Shown piece after piece: positions 36,212-44,252 of a stretch of DNA of 64,000 bases. Location: assembly GCF_019038395.1 (NCBI RefSeq), contig NZ_JAGFXZ010000005.1, positions 1 through 64,000 of the forward strand, given 5' to 3'. Each line of letters starts with the position of its first letter. Positions within the stretch are counted from its first letter, which is position 1. The stretch is from Acinetobacter sp. BY419 (lineage in GTDB: Bacteria; Pseudomonadota; Gammaproteobacteria; Pseudomonadales; Moraxellaceae). The notes under the pieces were generated by a model. The model did not search any database. It saw only the letters and a program-made list of their open reading frames with translations, and was not told where the DNA came from. Made by a program: the position numbers and the translations under genes.

Positions 36212-37417
36212 ATGGAAAAATCAGACAATAAGCATGCTATCGTCACGGTCGCGATCTGTTTTCTGATTGCGGTGATTGAAGGCTTAGATATTCAGGCAGC
36301 CGGGATTGCTGCTGCAGGGATTCGTGAGCATTTTGGTCTCGATAGTTCCCAGTTGGGTGTGTTTTTTAGTGCAGGGATTCTGGGTTTATTGCCGGGTGCA
36401 CTGGTTGGTGGTCGATTTGCGGACCGTATTGGCCGTAAGAAAGTCTTGATCTGGTCGACAGCAATATTTGCTGTATTTACCTTATGTACAGTCTGGGTCA
36501 ACAGCTTTAACAGTCTGCTATTAGTCCGTTTTCTGGCTGGAGCAGGTCTGGGCGGCGCGATGCCGATTCTGATCACACTGGCTTCTGAAGCTGTATCTCC
36601 ACAAAACCGTGGTCGTGCAGTTGGCTTGATGTACTGCGGTATGCCAGTGGGTGCAGCGCTTTTGTCTTTAATTGCTGCGACTGAATTTGGTGCCAACTGG
36701 AAGAATGTTTTCTATCTGGGTGGCCTGTTACCGATTTTTGCAATTCCATTGATGATGCGGTTTTTGCCTGAATCGAAGGAATATCTGAAAGCCAAGAACA
36801 AAACTGCAGCAGAACTTGCAGTTGCACCACAAGGCTCATTTAAGGATCTGTTTAACTCGGATAACCTGTTACGCACCATGTGTATCTGGATCAGCTACTT
36901 CTTTACCTTGATGGTGGTTTACATCATGTTGAGCTGGTTGCCATCATTGTTTATGGAACTTGGCTTTACCCGCAAGGATGGTTCAACCGCACAGTTCTAC
37001 TTTATGGTCACGGCGACGATTGGTACGATTATTCTGGGTCTGCTGACTGACCGCTGGAAGAAAGCGTGTGTCATCCTGTTGATGTACGGCGGTATTCTGG
37101 CAGGTCTACTGGCGCTCAATGGTGCGAGTTCGCTGAACCAGATGTATATGGCAGCCGCATTGGCCGGTGCCTTCGTGATTGGCTGTCAGGGTGTATTGTA
37201 TGCCTTTGGTAGTATCGTTTACCCGACAGAAGTACGTGGTACCGGTGTTGGTGTTGCTTCTGCAGTCGGCCGGATTGGTGCCATGCTAGGTCCAGTCATC
37301 GCGGGTCAGCTACTGGTTGCAGGCTTTGGTGCCGCAGGTGTGATTACAGCTGCAATTCCATGTATCCTTATCTCTGCGCTGTGTATGCTGTTCCTGGTAA
37401 ATCGCACTAAAGTGTAA
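36212..37417 (+). CDS. mhpT: MFS transporter, MhpT-like aromatic acid:H+ symporter
   Basis: The 401-residue protein has 12 predicted membrane helices and belongs to the aromatic acid:H+ symporter family. It tracks E. coli MhpT (3-(3-hydroxyphenyl)propionate importer) closely: ICFLIAVIEGLDIQAAGIAA, FFSAGILGLLPGALVGGRFADRIGRKK, RGRAVGLMYCGMPVGAALLS and RFLPES. The substrate is therefore probably a phenylpropanoid or a related aromatic acid, but no catabolic genes lie beside it. The ATG at 36212 follows AAGGA; a TTG six codons earlier is less likely. Confidence 0.83.
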   Translation: MEKSDNKHAIVTVAICFLIAVIEGLDIQAAGIAAAGIREHFGLDSSQLGVFFSAGILGLLPGALVGGRFADRIGRKKVLIWSTAIFAVFTLCTVWVNSFNSLLLVRFLAGAGLGGAMPILITLASEAVSPQNRGRAVGLMYCGMPVGAALLSLIAATEFGANWKNVFYLGGLLPIFAIPLMMRFLPESKEYLKAKNKTAAELAVAPQGSFKDLFNSDNLLRTMCIWISYFFTLMVVYIMLSWLPSLFMELGFTRKDGSTAQFYFMVTATIGTIILGLLTDRWKKACVILLMYGGILAGLLALNGASSLNQMYMAAALAGAFVIGCQGVLYAFGSIVYPTEVRGTGVGVASAVGRIGAMLGPVIAGQLLVAGFGAAGVITAAIPCILISALCMLFLVNRTKV

Positions 37418-37431
37418 TACTCAAAGATTTT

Positions 37432-37464
37432 AAAAAGCCTGCACTTGCAGGCTTTTTTGTTTTT
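37432..37464 (+). terminator. Terminator of the MFS transporter gene
   Basis: An AAAAGCCTGCA / TGCAGGCTTTT stem followed by T runs starts 15 bases after the stop codon. The remaining 255 bases up to pncA show no gene. Confidence 0.88.
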
Positions 37465-37719
37465 GGAATTGAGGCATCAAATACACGACTCTATTCGCTA
37501 TTAGCAGAAACACGCATGGCCTTATCTGCAAGGGTATCTTAGAACTTATTTTTTGCAGAGATCTAGTCAGGTATAAACATCGAACTCATCGTATATTTTC
37601 AAAAAACCATGAATCTCTCGATCTGCTTGTATGAGAATGCAGAGTCATGTCATTTTTAGGCCTAGGGCTAAAAATTATGGGGCATTTTGCGCTATGCTTG
37701 GGCATAAATCGAGATTTCA

Positions 37720-38364
37720 ATGGATGAAAAACAGATGCAGAATAATATCGCTTTACTGGTTGTGGATGTACAAAGAGGATTTACCCCAGGTGGCAATCTG
37801 GCTGTAGCCAATGCTGACCAGATTATCCCCAATATCAATTTATTGGGGCAGCATTTTAATCATATTATCCTGACTCAGGACTGGCATCCTGACAATCATA
37901 TTTCTTTTGCCGACAATCATCCCGGTAAAGCAGCCTATGACAGTGTTCAGCTGGATTATGGCACTCAGGTCTTATGGCCAAAGCACTGTGTGCAGGGGAC
38001 AGTAGATGCCGAGTTGCATCCGGATTTAAATTTACCGCAAGCACAACTGGTTATCCGCAAGGGTTTTCATTCCCAGATCGACAGTTATTCTGCCTTTATG
38101 GAAGCTGACCAGAAAACCAATACCGGTCTTGCCGGTTATTTGCGTGAGCGCGGAATTGATAGCGTATTTGTGGTCGGGATTGCCACAGACTTTTGTGTGG
38201 CCTGGACCGTAATCGATGCCTGCAAACTGGGCTTTAAGACCTTTGTGATTGCAGATGCCACCAAAGGCATTGATCTGAATGGTTCCTTACAACATGCGTG
38301 GCAAGATATGCTGGCGCATGGGGTAAAACGTATCTATGTAAAAGATATTGTTCAGACCGCTTAA
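37720..38364 (+). CDS. pncA: Bifunctional nicotinamidase/pyrazinamidase
   Basis: The 214-residue isochorismatase-fold hydrolase deamidates nicotinamide to nicotinate for NAD salvage. The catalytic aspartate is in LLVVDVQRGFTPGG, the lysine in WPKHCVQG and the nucleophilic cysteine in GIATDFCVAWT. The metal ligands fall in DWHPDNHISFA. The product feeds PncB, whose gene is near 47 kb. The start may be this ATG or the next in-frame one six codons later; neither has a strong ribosome site. Confidence 0.93.
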   Translation: MDEKQMQNNIALLVVDVQRGFTPGGNLAVANADQIIPNINLLGQHFNHIILTQDWHPDNHISFADNHPGKAAYDSVQLDYGTQVLWPKHCVQGTVDAELHPDLNLPQAQLVIRKGFHSQIDSYSAFMEADQKTNTGLAGYLRERGIDSVFVVGIATDFCVAWTVIDACKLGFKTFVIADATKGIDLNGSLQHAWQDMLAHGVKRIYVKDIVQTA

Positions 38365-38481
38365 ATCAGTGAAGGGATAGAAATTGAATATCCCTTTGAT
38401 CTTTTTTGTATTTATATCTGCCACGCCAGATAGCGACAGATACCTGTTTTATTTCACTTTCTCTCCCTTGATGTCACCTGG

Positions 38482-39465
38482 ATGAAACTCATGTCAGCCT
38501 TGCTCCAGTTTAGCCAATTTGTCCAAAAAACCTTTGCTTTATGGGTCGTACTTTTTTCCGGCATTGCCTTGATGATCCCCGAAGCTTTTGTTTGGTTACG
38601 GGCTTATATTCCGTGGATGCTGGGCATTATTATGTTTGGTATGGGCATGACCATGACCGTGGGCGATTTTAAAAGTGTCCTGCAAAGTCCGAAGGCGGTA
38701 GCAATTGGCGTGGTGGCCCAGTTTATGGTGATGCCGGGTTTGGCCTTTATGCTGTGCAAGCTGTTTCAGTTGCCACCGGAGATTGCGATCGGGGTGATAT
38801 TGGTCGGTTGCTGTCCGGGTGGAACCGCGTCCAACGTGATTACCTATATGGCCAAGGGTAATACGGCCTTGTCTGTCGCCTGTACCTCGGTCTCCACCTT
38901 GCTGGCCCCCATTTTAACTCCGGCAATTTTCTATCTGCTGGCCAGTCAGTGGATTGAGATCAATGCCTTATCCATGCTAGTGTCGATCCTACAAGTAGTG
39001 CTGTTTCCCATTATTCTGGGTTTAGTCGTTCGGGCGCTACTCAAGCAAAAAGTCACGGGCTATATTCAGGTGATGCCGCTGATTTCTGTGATTGCGATTG
39101 TTGCAATTGTCGCAGCGATTATTGCTGGCAGCAAAGCCCAGATTCTGCAATCGGGGCTGATGATTCTAGGAATTGTGGCCTTACACAATGGCTTGGGCTA
39201 TCTGCTGGGTTATTGGGCCAGTCGCATGTTCAAGCTGGCAGAAATAGACTGTCGTGCGGTATCGATTGAAGTCGGGATGCAGAATTCTGGTCTGGGGGTG
39301 GCCTTGGCTGCAACCCATTTTGCCGCATCACCACTTACAGCTTTGCCAAGCGCGATTTTCAGTCTTTGGCATAATATTTCTGGGCCGGCACTGGCCACCT
39401 ACTGGGCTGCCAAAAGCAAAAACAGTGCCTCAGCTTCACAACAAAAACTGGATACAGAGAGCTAG
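38482..39465 (+). CDS. Bile acid:sodium symporter (BASS) family transporter
   Basis: The 327-residue protein has about ten hydrophobic segments. Motifs such as MLGIIMFGMGMTMTVGDF, VILVGCCPGGTASNVITYMAKGNTALSVACTSVSTLLAP and EVGMQNSGLGVALAATHF are the sodium-binding and cross-over regions of the BASS family. Bacterial members carry small organic acids such as pantoate (PanS) or pyruvate-like compounds; the substrate here is unknown. The gene lies 117 bases after pncA on the same strand and may be separately transcribed. Confidence 0.88.
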   Translation: MKLMSALLQFSQFVQKTFALWVVLFSGIALMIPEAFVWLRAYIPWMLGIIMFGMGMTMTVGDFKSVLQSPKAVAIGVVAQFMVMPGLAFMLCKLFQLPPEIAIGVILVGCCPGGTASNVITYMAKGNTALSVACTSVSTLLAPILTPAIFYLLASQWIEINALSMLVSILQVVLFPIILGLVVRALLKQKVTGYIQVMPLISVIAIVAIVAAIIAGSKAQILQSGLMILGIVALHNGLGYLLGYWASRMFKLAEIDCRAVSIEVGMQNSGLGVALAATHFAASPLTALPSAIFSLWHNISGPALATYWAAKSKNSASASQQKLDTES

Positions 39466-39516
39466 AATTTTAAAATGAGTATTAATCTAAATAATTGTTT
39501 TTTTAGATTTCAGTTA

Positions 39517-39547
39517 TAAAAATCCCGACTGAATGTCGGGATTTTTA
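39517..39547. terminator. Bidirectional terminator between the BASS and ytjB genes
   Basis: A 12-bp stem (AAAAATCCCGAC / GTCGGGATTTTT) with a 5-base loop lies between convergent genes, with A and T runs on both sides. Confidence 0.9.
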
Positions 39548-39558
39548 CTTTAGAAAAT

Positions 39559-40830
39559 TTATGAAGCTTTGGACTGTTTAGATTTTAAAATCTCGGTTCT
39601 AAATGTTTGTGCCAGCTCTGCAGTTTCTGCATCCATTCCATTCACTACAAAGGCATGACGGGTCAGGACATTGGTTGGATTTGGCATACTGACCAGCTGA
39701 AAGTGATCGCTCACATCTTTCAGCAAGCTATTCGGTACATGTAAGGCACTTTCTTTTGCGACTAGGTGTTGGCTAAGACGCTCAGAGGCTTGTACCGAAC
39801 TAAGCTGCATCTCCTCGACTTTAGAGGCAATTGCGCTACGGGTTTGCAGCACAAAACGTTTTTCTTCACGGTAGCGTTTATACAGAACTTCCGAAAGCAG
39901 CTGGAACACGGCACTGATCATGGTCAGACAGGCCAAGGCATTTGGTTTGTCTAGTGCAATACTGATCGTGGCACCTTTTTCATTAAATTTATGTACGGTA
40001 CAAATATCAGAACTATTCAATTTATAGCGTTGCACACACAGTTCAGTGGCTTTATTCAGAAAAATCTGACAGAGATTGAAATAAGGCACCGACACGGTTT
40101 TATTCACGCTATCGAGTAACTGTTTTGGATCGTAGAACTGGATATTTAAACTCAGGCTGTCGCTTTCCAGTACAGCTGGTTTATGTTCTTTTTCTTTGGC
40201 TTTGTTTTTCACTGTCTGTTGGGCCTGGGCAATCGCCAGTGCCGCATTATGTTTTTCCTGTTCCAGGGCTTGTGTCAGCGACTGGATTTCAAATTTCAGT
40301 CGTGATTCATTATTGATGCGCGCCAGATATTCGGTACGGCTTGGACGGGCTACTGCACGATAGGCGACCCAAAGCAAAGCGTGAATGATGAAAGAGAGCA
40401 GAATCGCCAGCCATTGGGTCCGCAGAATTTCACCAATACTTGGTTCAATCAGCGTGATTTCAATCAGACCAACTTTTTTCTCATTTTGTAGCGCGTCACG
40501 CACAAAAACTTCGCCATCCCGGGTCTTGGTTAGTCCGCCTGTAGCTAAAACCTGACCTTTCGCATCCAGAATTCGGATTGAAGCCACACTAGGGTTAGTG
40601 GCATAACGATTTGCCAGCAACGCCAGAGAAACCCGGTTGGGCGGTTCCAGCTCAGACAGGCTGTCTGTCACCAGTTGACTGGTGATCAGCTGTCCCTGAC
40701 TGGCACGGTTTTCATTTAGCTGGTGAGTGGTTGCCAATACCAGTAAAAAGGTATGCAGAGCAAAACTTACAATCAATAGGCTAGCAAATAGCCCTTGTCT
40801 AGGCGCATTCAACGTAAACTTCCAAGGCAA
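39559..40830 (-). CDS. ytjB: AhpA/YtjB family membrane protein
   Basis: The 423-residue protein has an N-terminal membrane helix (residues about 14-34), a periplasmic stretch of about 100 residues and a second helix near 140-160 (LAILLSFIIHALLWVAY). A long helical cytosolic part follows, with EIQSLTQALEQEKHNAALAIAQAQQTV-like coiled coil. It is divergent from serB with a 59-base spacer, the same layout as E. coli ytjB (smp) and serB, which supports the family call. Function is not established; the layout resembles a sensor without a catalytic domain. Confidence 0.72.
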   Translation of the reverse strand: MPWKFTLNAPRQGLFASLLIVSFALHTFLLVLATTHQLNENRASQGQLITSQLVTDSLSELEPPNRVSLALLANRYATNPSVASIRILDAKGQVLATGGLTKTRDGEVFVRDALQNEKKVGLIEITLIEPSIGEILRTQWLAILLSFIIHALLWVAYRAVARPSRTEYLARINNESRLKFEIQSLTQALEQEKHNAALAIAQAQQTVKNKAKEKEHKPAVLESDSLSLNIQFYDPKQLLDSVNKTVSVPYFNLCQIFLNKATELCVQRYKLNSSDICTVHKFNEKGATISIALDKPNALACLTMISAVFQLLSEVLYKRYREEKRFVLQTRSAIASKVEEMQLSSVQASERLSQHLVAKESALHVPNSLLKDVSDHFQLVSMPNPTNVLTRHAFVVNGMDAETAELAQTFRTEILKSKQSKAS

Positions 40831-40889
40831 TTCTGTTCAATTTCGATTATGATTCTAACAATAGTTGTAGCTCAGACCCGAGTCAATTC

Positions 40890-42110
40890 ATGCGAGAAAT
40901 CATTCTTATATCATTCTTAGGACCTGACCAGCCTAATCAATTTACACGATTAATGCAGGTTTTGTCCGCCCATTCCCTACAGATTTTAGATGTAGGGCAA
41001 GCGGTAATTCATAATCAGTTAACCTTAGGTATTGTCGTAGCGTCTGAAGACCAGACAGCGACTGCATTAGCCATGAAGGAGATCCTGATTCTAGCACATG
41101 ATATCGGGTTAACTGTGCGCTTTAAACCGATCTCTGCGACTGAATACGAGCAGTGGGTCAAAGAAGGTGGACGCACACGTTATATCGTAACGGCATTGGC
41201 TCCTGAATTAAATGCCTCTCATCTGCAAGCTGTAACCCAGATTGTTTCGGCTCAGGGTTTTAATATTGAAACCGTGACCCGTCTGTCTGGCCGTCCGGCC
41301 CTAGATGGTCACAGCAGCGGTCCGAAACGCGCCTGTGTGGAGTTCGGTTTAAAAGGACAGATGCTCGATGCAGCCGCAATGCGCGCTGCCTGTTTGCGTT
41401 TATCCACTGAACTTAATGTCGATGTCGCGGTGCAGGAAGACAATGCCTATCGCCGTAACCGCCGTCTGGTCTGCTTCGATATGGACTCCACCCTGATCGA
41501 GCAGGAAGTCATTGACGAGCTGGCGATTGAAGCGGGTGTAGGGAAACAGGTCGCAGAAATCACCGAACGTGCCATGCAGGGTGAGCTGGACTTCCAGCAA
41601 AGTTTCCGTGCTCGTGTGGCCTTGCTCAAAGGTATGGATGCATCGGTACTCCCAAAAATTGCCGAGCGCCTTACCATTACCGAGGGTGCTGAACGTCTAA
41701 TTTCAACTTTAAAAGCATTGGGTTACCGTACCGCAATTCTTTCTGGCGGTTTTCAGTACTTTGCCGAATATTTGCAAAGTAAACTAGATATCGATGAAGT
41801 GCATGCCAATGCGCTTGATGTTCAGGATGGTGTGGTGACGGGTGAAGTCAAAGGTCATATTGTCGATGGTGCGCGTAAAGCCTTCTTGCTTGGTGAAATT
41901 GCCCAGGAGATGGGAATTTCGCTGGAACAGACCATTGCAGTCGGTGATGGCGCCAATGATTTGCCAATGCTGTCCATTGCAGGACTCGGTGTGGCTTTCC
42001 GTGCCAAGCCTCTGGTTCGTCAAAATGCCAATCAGGCGATTTCCAGTGTCGGTCTGGACGGCGTGCTGTATCTGCTCGGCGTACATGATAAAGACCTAAA
42101 CCGTGCATAA
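40890..42110 (+). CDS. serB: Phosphoserine phosphatase
   Basis: The 406-residue enzyme makes L-serine from phosphoserine. Two N-terminal ACT-type regions (about residues 1-170, beginning REIILISFLGPDQPNQF) precede a HAD phosphatase. Motif I is FDMDSTLIEQEVIDELA near residue 196, with motif II AILSGGFQYF and motif IV GDGANDLPML. The product is longer than E. coli SerB (322) because of the extra ACT-like region, as in other SerB2-type enzymes. It is divergent from ytjB. Confidence 0.96.
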   Translation: MREIILISFLGPDQPNQFTRLMQVLSAHSLQILDVGQAVIHNQLTLGIVVASEDQTATALAMKEILILAHDIGLTVRFKPISATEYEQWVKEGGRTRYIVTALAPELNASHLQAVTQIVSAQGFNIETVTRLSGRPALDGHSSGPKRACVEFGLKGQMLDAAAMRAACLRLSTELNVDVAVQEDNAYRRNRRLVCFDMDSTLIEQEVIDELAIEAGVGKQVAEITERAMQGELDFQQSFRARVALLKGMDASVLPKIAERLTITEGAERLISTLKALGYRTAILSGGFQYFAEYLQSKLDIDEVHANALDVQDGVVTGEVKGHIVDGARKAFLLGEIAQEMGISLEQTIAVGDGANDLPMLSIAGLGVAFRAKPLVRQNANQAISSVGLDGVLYLLGVHDKDLNRA

Positions 42111-42131
42111 GTACAGGCTTTGATTGATTTT

Positions 42132-42160
42132 AAACGTGACCTCAGGGTCGCGTTTTTTTA
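42132..42160 (+). terminator. Terminator of serB
   Basis: A 10-bp stem (AAACGTGACC / GGTCGCGTTT, one G-T pair) with a TCAG loop is followed by a T run. Confidence 0.85.
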
Positions 42161-42527
42161 TTGTTTATGGCATGGATTAGAAAAGAGGCAGCCACGATCT
42201 GACTACAAAAACATCGATCATCTTAAACGGAAAAATAATTTTTTAACTCAAAAAAAGCACTGATAATTTTGTAATGACACGCCAACATTGACGCAGTCAT
42301 TGATCCACAAAAATGTGAAAAGCAAAAAATGTAATGACAATATAATATCGCGACAAAGTATGTCGTTAGGCTGAATGACAGGACTTTTTTTATGCAAAAA
42401 ACTCAGCATAATGCAGGCATAGAGATACAAATCAACAGATTCCATTTTATTGATTTAGCGAAATTCAATAGGTAGAAACCTTGCAGGATCAAGCGGGAAG
42501 CTATCTATCTTGGATGGAGGGGTTTAT
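42161..42527. other. Intergenic region between serB and a small membrane protein gene
   Basis: About 370 bases hold no supported gene. A 27-codon plus-strand frame starts at 42392 behind AGGAC and ends at 42475, just ahead of the downstream ribosome site; it could be a leader peptide but lacks any recognisable feature. The word GTAATGACA recurs at 42271 and 42330. The downstream promoter must be here. Confidence 0.35.
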
Positions 42528-42863
42528 ATGGTAACAGCGAATTTAGCAACGATCGTGGGTTTCAGTTTAGTCGCTGCAGCTGTCATTGCTGTGTTCTTCT
42601 CGCCTTATCGTCGCTGGTTGAGCTTTATGGCGGCCGGGATGCTGGTATGGGGCCTGATCGAGGTGATTCGTGTAGGAACTCAAGCCTGGTTTGAGCTTCC
42701 AATGACATATAGTTACCTGAGCGCGCTAACGGCAGTCATGATAGTTGTGACTTTCCTGTTATTGCGTGAAGATCGTCGTGCTGAGCGTGCTCTGGCAAAA
42801 CGCCGTTGCATCGAACATACGCCAGTCTATGAAGACGACCAGCAGCAGCTTTCAAGCCGTTAA
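42528..42863 (+). CDS. Hypothetical membrane protein, 111 residues
   Basis: The product has three predicted membrane helices (about residues 5-25, 31-50 and 63-84) and a charged, Arg-rich then acidic C-terminal tail (REDRRAERALAKRRC, then EDDQQQ). I do not recognise a family. The ATG at 42528 is chosen because GGAGGGG lies five bases upstream; a frame start six codons earlier would place the ribosome site inside the gene. It is monocistronic with its own terminator. Confidence 0.72.
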   Translation: MVTANLATIVGFSLVAAAVIAVFFSPYRRWLSFMAAGMLVWGLIEVIRVGTQAWFELPMTYSYLSALTAVMIVVTFLLLREDRRAERALAKRRCIEHTPVYEDDQQQLSSR

Positions 42864-42880
42864 GTTTACAAGTTTTAATC

Positions 42881-42908
42881 AAAAAAATGCACCTAAGGGT
42901 GCATTTTT
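42881..42908 (+). terminator. Terminator of the 111-residue membrane protein gene
   Basis: A GCACC / GGTGC core stem extended by A-T pairs with a TAAG loop and flanking A and T runs starts 18 bases after the stop. Confidence 0.85.
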
Positions 42909-43004
42909 CAGTTTGGAAATATGATACAAACTGCTTAATCCACCTAGCCCAGAACTATGCTAGGATATTTGTCAATTTTCGTACAATTAGAATAGGCATC
43001 CTCC

Positions 43005-43484
43005 ATGAAACTGTCATCCATTCCCGTGTTAAAACTTCCTCTTATTGATATGAGTACCGATCCGCTGGACTTACTGGTTGCAGGTTTAGCTTTACGTATG
43101 AAGCAGTTGGCACGTACCAGCCCGAAATTCATTGAACTGGTACATGGGCGTCAGTTCCGTATCCAGATTGGTACAGATGAAGGTATGGCCCGTCAGATTA
43201 TTGTAGATAATGGTCATATTGATACGGTTTCGGGTGATGCTGAAAAAGCCGATTTTGTTTTGCAGTTTGCTGACAGTGAGCAGGGTGTGAAGACCTTGAT
43301 TAAAGGTGACCCGACGGCATTTATGACCGGTATGCAAAGTGGCACCATCAAAATGGAAGGTGATTTTGGTCTGCTGGTCTGGTTTAACCAGGTGGCGAAG
43401 ATGATTCCACCAAAACTGCCAAAACCAGTCAAAGAAAAAATTAAAATGGCCCGTCAGTTTATTAAAGAAAAGACGGGTAAATAA
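43005..43484 (+). CDS. SCP2 sterol-binding-domain protein
   Basis: The 159-residue soluble protein consists of one SCP2-like lipid-binding domain. FRIQIGTDEGMARQIIVDNGHIDTVSGDAEKADFVLQF and FMTGMQSGTIKMEGDFGLLVWFNQVAKMI show the strand-loop-helix pattern typical of the fold. In proteobacteria such domains bind hydrophobic ligands, for example in UbiJ or UbiT of ubiquinone synthesis; this one is not convincingly either. The role is therefore open. It is monocistronic and converges on dtd. Confidence 0.8.
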   Translation: MKLSSIPVLKLPLIDMSTDPLDLLVAGLALRMKQLARTSPKFIELVHGRQFRIQIGTDEGMARQIIVDNGHIDTVSGDAEKADFVLQFADSEQGVKTLIKGDPTAFMTGMQSGTIKMEGDFGLLVWFNQVAKMIPPKLPKPVKEKIKMARQFIKEKTGK

Positions 43485-43501
43485 AATCTGATTGCTTTCT
43501 T

Positions 43502-43566
43502 CTCCTCCTTGAAAAAAGAGGAGTCAGGAAAGGATTAAAAAAAGCCCTCATTGGAGGGCTTTTTTG
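43502..43566. terminator. Hairpin pair with bidirectional terminator between convergent genes
   Basis: A CTCCTC / GAGGAG hairpin (43502-43523) is followed by a terminator stem AAAAGCCCTC / GAGGGCTTTT (43540-43563) with A and T runs on both sides. The second structure can stop both the SCP2 gene and dtd. The first resembles the GC-rich hairpin repeats near 49.7 kb. Confidence 0.85.
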
Positions 43567-43584
43567 ATGGAGCGAATAACCTTG

Positions 43585-44025
43585 TTATTCAACTTCTAAA
43601 TTAAACGTCACCGGGCCGTCATTAACCAGATGGACTTTCATGTCGGCTGCAAAAATACCGGTTTGCACATGTTCAAACTGGCTCTGGGCATATTCTACCA
43701 GCTGCTCATATAGGACTTTGGCCTCGGCAGGCGGCATGGCCGGACCGAAGTCGGGACGTAAGCCTTTTTGGGTTTGTGCCATCAGGGTAAACTGCGAAAC
43801 CAGCAGTAAACCGCCTCCGGCCTGACTGACATTCCAGCCCATCTTGCCCTGTTCGTCGTCAAAGAAGCGGTATTTCAATATCTTATCAATCAGCTTTTTG
43901 CCTTTTTCCAGATTGTCGTCCTTGCCCAGACCCAGAAAAACCAGAATTCCTTTACCAATTTCTCCAGTGGTTTCACCGTCGACTACGACTTTAGCTTCTA
44001 AGACTCTTTGTAATAAGGCACGCAT
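43585..44025 (-). CDS. dtd: D-aminoacyl-tRNA deacylase
   Basis: The 146-residue enzyme hydrolyses D-aminoacyl-tRNAs such as D-Tyr-tRNA, keeping D-amino acids out of translation. The start MRALLQRVLEAKVVVDGETTGEIGKG, LLVSQFTLMAQTQKGLRPDFGPAMPP (catalytic Thr in SQFTL) and the terminal VNDGPVTFNLEV are conserved family features. Length is standard. It is monocistronic and divergent from the catalase gene. Confidence 0.96.
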   Translation of the reverse strand: MRALLQRVLEAKVVVDGETTGEIGKGILVFLGLGKDDNLEKGKKLIDKILKYRFFDDEQGKMGWNVSQAGGGLLLVSQFTLMAQTQKGLRPDFGPAMPPAEAKVLYEQLVEYAQSQFEHVQTGIFAADMKVHLVNDGPVTFNLEVE

Positions 44026-44252
44026 TTTACATATTGACTGATAACGATAGATGGACGTGATTGTAGCAAGAATAAAATTTTAAGCAGGAAGGGTTGCAGG
44101 TTTTATAAGCTTTAAATATTTAAAAATCAATTGATCAATTTTTGTAAATTCATTAAAACGATTGAATTAATGAAAATAATCTGTTTTATCTATTTATTCT
44201 GTTGGCGTATCTTAGCTCGTGCAGGAAAGGTAATAAATTGAGAGATTTAGAA

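Noticed and set aside
42248-42445. 65-codon minus-strand frame upstream of the 111-residue membrane protein
   Set aside because: It lies in the promoter region of the downstream gene, has no ribosome site and shows only AT-biased hydrophobic residues.
44026-44252. OxyR binding site upstream of katB
   Set aside because: No set of four spaced ATAG-like half sites could be aligned. Overlapping TCAATTGA and TTGATCAA palindromes are AT-rich and unconvincing.
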